Part shown: positions 33,971 through 34,735 of the stretch, piece by piece
Layout of the letters: each line of letters begins with the position of its first letter
Position numbering within the stretch: position 1 is the first letter of the stretch
NCBI RefSeq assembly: GCF_924101635.2
Contig: NZ_CAKMAA020000090.1
Span: 1-34,735, forward strand
Source: Candidatus Nitrotoga sp. HW29
GTDB lineage: Bacteria; Pseudomonadota; Gammaproteobacteria; Burkholderiales; Gallionellaceae
Direction of reading: 5' to 3'
DNA length: 34,735 nucleotides
Program-made: the position numbers and the translations under genes
The notes under the pieces: generated by a model
What the model saw: the letters and a program-made list of their open reading frames with translations, nothing else
Told to the model about the DNA's origin: nothing
Databases searched by the model: none

Positions 33971-34578
33971 AATGCTTCAAGGACCTTGGGAGCGCGTTGC
34001 CACACCAAAGTTCGGTTGTTACTGGGCATGGTCACATCCCTTAGTAGAAAAAACCCATACATTTCGGCGAGCCGATTGATAGCTTCAAAATCCCGTACCC
34101 CGCTGCTTTTATTACGTGATTTAAGCCATGTATCGAAACGTGCATTACTTTCGGAGGTAAACTTGCCTTCATAGTTAAAAGGTCCGTACAGGCACAAAAT
34201 GCCATCCGCATTTAAAACGCGTGCGATGCCTGCAAACATTCGTTCTACTTCTGTCCAGGAAATAATATGCACCGTGTTGGCATTAAATACTGTATCTACT
34301 ATTTCGATAGGCCATTGATCATCGTTTACATCGATGATTACAGGTGGAAGCACATTGGGTAGTCTCGATTCGTTGAGCCAAGCCAGGATACCCGCATGGT
34401 TTTGTGCTAACTCACTGGTCTGCCAGATCAAGTGAGGCAGTGCACGTCCAAAATAGACGGCATGCTGGCCGGTCCCACTGGCTATTTCCAATACATGTTT
34501 TTGATTAATAATTATCTCTTGTAGGACTTCAAGTATAGGAGCTTGGTTTTGTTCGCATGATTCAGAATAAGGTTTCAT
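33967..34578 (-). CDS. DUF938 class I SAM-dependent methyltransferase
   Basis: 203 residues. SAM-binding motif I VLEIASGTGQHAVYF, acidic motif ...IDVNDDQW and motif NANTVHIISWTEVERMF; LCLYGPFNYEGKFTSESN is a DUF938 hallmark. Small cytoplasmic methyltransferase of unknown substrate. It is cotranscribed with the GNAT protein (overlapping ATGA). Confidence 0.92.
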   Translation of the reverse strand: MKPYSESCEQNQAPILEVLQEIIINQKHVLEIASGTGQHAVYFGRALPHLIWQTSELAQNHAGILAWLNESRLPNVLPPVIIDVNDDQWPIEIVDTVFNANTVHIISWTEVERMFAGIARVLNADGILCLYGPFNYEGKFTSESNARFDTWLKSRNKSSGVRDFEAINRLAEMYGFFLLRDVTMPSNNRTLVWQRAPKVLEAL

Positions 34579-34716
34579 AGGGCAGCATTTAATACGTAAT
34601 GCATGTTAATTTTTTTATATTTTTTGAGAAGATGGCCGCTGATAATGATGATAAATCAGCAAATTAGAAAAATTTAAGTTAGGCGGATTCAAGTTCGAAG
34701 TGCAACAACTGATGCT

Positions 34717-34735
34717 GGCTTGGTATAGCGCATCT
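34717..34735. repeat. 19-base repeat at the window end
   Basis: GGCTTGGTATAGCGCATCT matches 15658-15676 at 18 of 19 positions and is cut by the window edge. The 34579-34716 stretch holds no gene I can see. Confidence 0.35.

Noticed and set aside
1-34735. CRISPR array, tRNA or rRNA
   Set aside because: I saw no regularly spaced repeats and no cloverleaf or rRNA-like sequence on either strand by reading; a program search could still find a small one.

Overview
The window looks like a chromosomal segment from a betaproteobacterium, probably of the Nitrosomonadales/Gallionellaceae/Methylophilales type. I infer this from the gene families, the moderate GC content (by eye) and a near-complete exosortase A (XrtA) exopolysaccharide locus. 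I cannot name a genus.

Layout. (1) Positions 1-3720 are an accessory, repeat-rich end. They hold an IS5-family element whose transposase lies in two frames, two tandem secreted parallel beta-helix proteins sharing a 195-base identical block, and the C-terminal remnant of an IS1380-type transposase. (2) 3722-5318 (minus) is a tightly coupled housekeeping set: endonuclease III (nth), a DUF1841 protein and a PduO-type cobalamin adenosyltransferase. (3) 5609-8310 carries molybdenum cofactor genes: mobB, a degenerate moaD, an intact moaD, moaE and moaC on plus, with mogA convergent on minus. (4) 8504-32263 (all minus) is the XrtA polysaccharide locus. In transcription order it encodes the export lipoprotein, chain-length protein, tyrosine autokinase, outer-membrane protein, ATPase, WecB epimerase, deacetylase, FemAB-like protein, glycosyltransferase (TIGR03087 type), XrtA, glycosyltransferase (TIGR03088 type), asparagine-synthase-like amidotransferase, ArnA-type nucleotide-sugar decarboxylase, two more glycosyltransferases, a CapK/PaaK-like adenylate-forming enzyme, an alpha/alpha-toroid protein, a formyltransferase and an O-antigen-ligase-like protein. 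(5) 32819-34578 (minus) holds a GNAT/COG3146 protein and a DUF938 methyltransferase.

How it fits together. The XrtA locus should make, modify and export an extracellular polysaccharide, and XrtA should process PEP-CTERM proteins in step with it. No PEP-CTERM substrate, priming sugar-phosphate transferase, flippase or PrsK/PrsR regulator is in the window. Those must lie elsewhere, or the system is unusual. The least standard part is the downstream block (formyltransferase, toroid protein, CapK-like enzyme, stand-alone ArnA-type decarboxylase), which suggests a tailored sugar or acyl decoration. The moaD duplication, in which one copy lost its C-terminal Gly-Gly, is the clearest evolutionary oddity.

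I found no rRNA, tRNA or CRISPR array.
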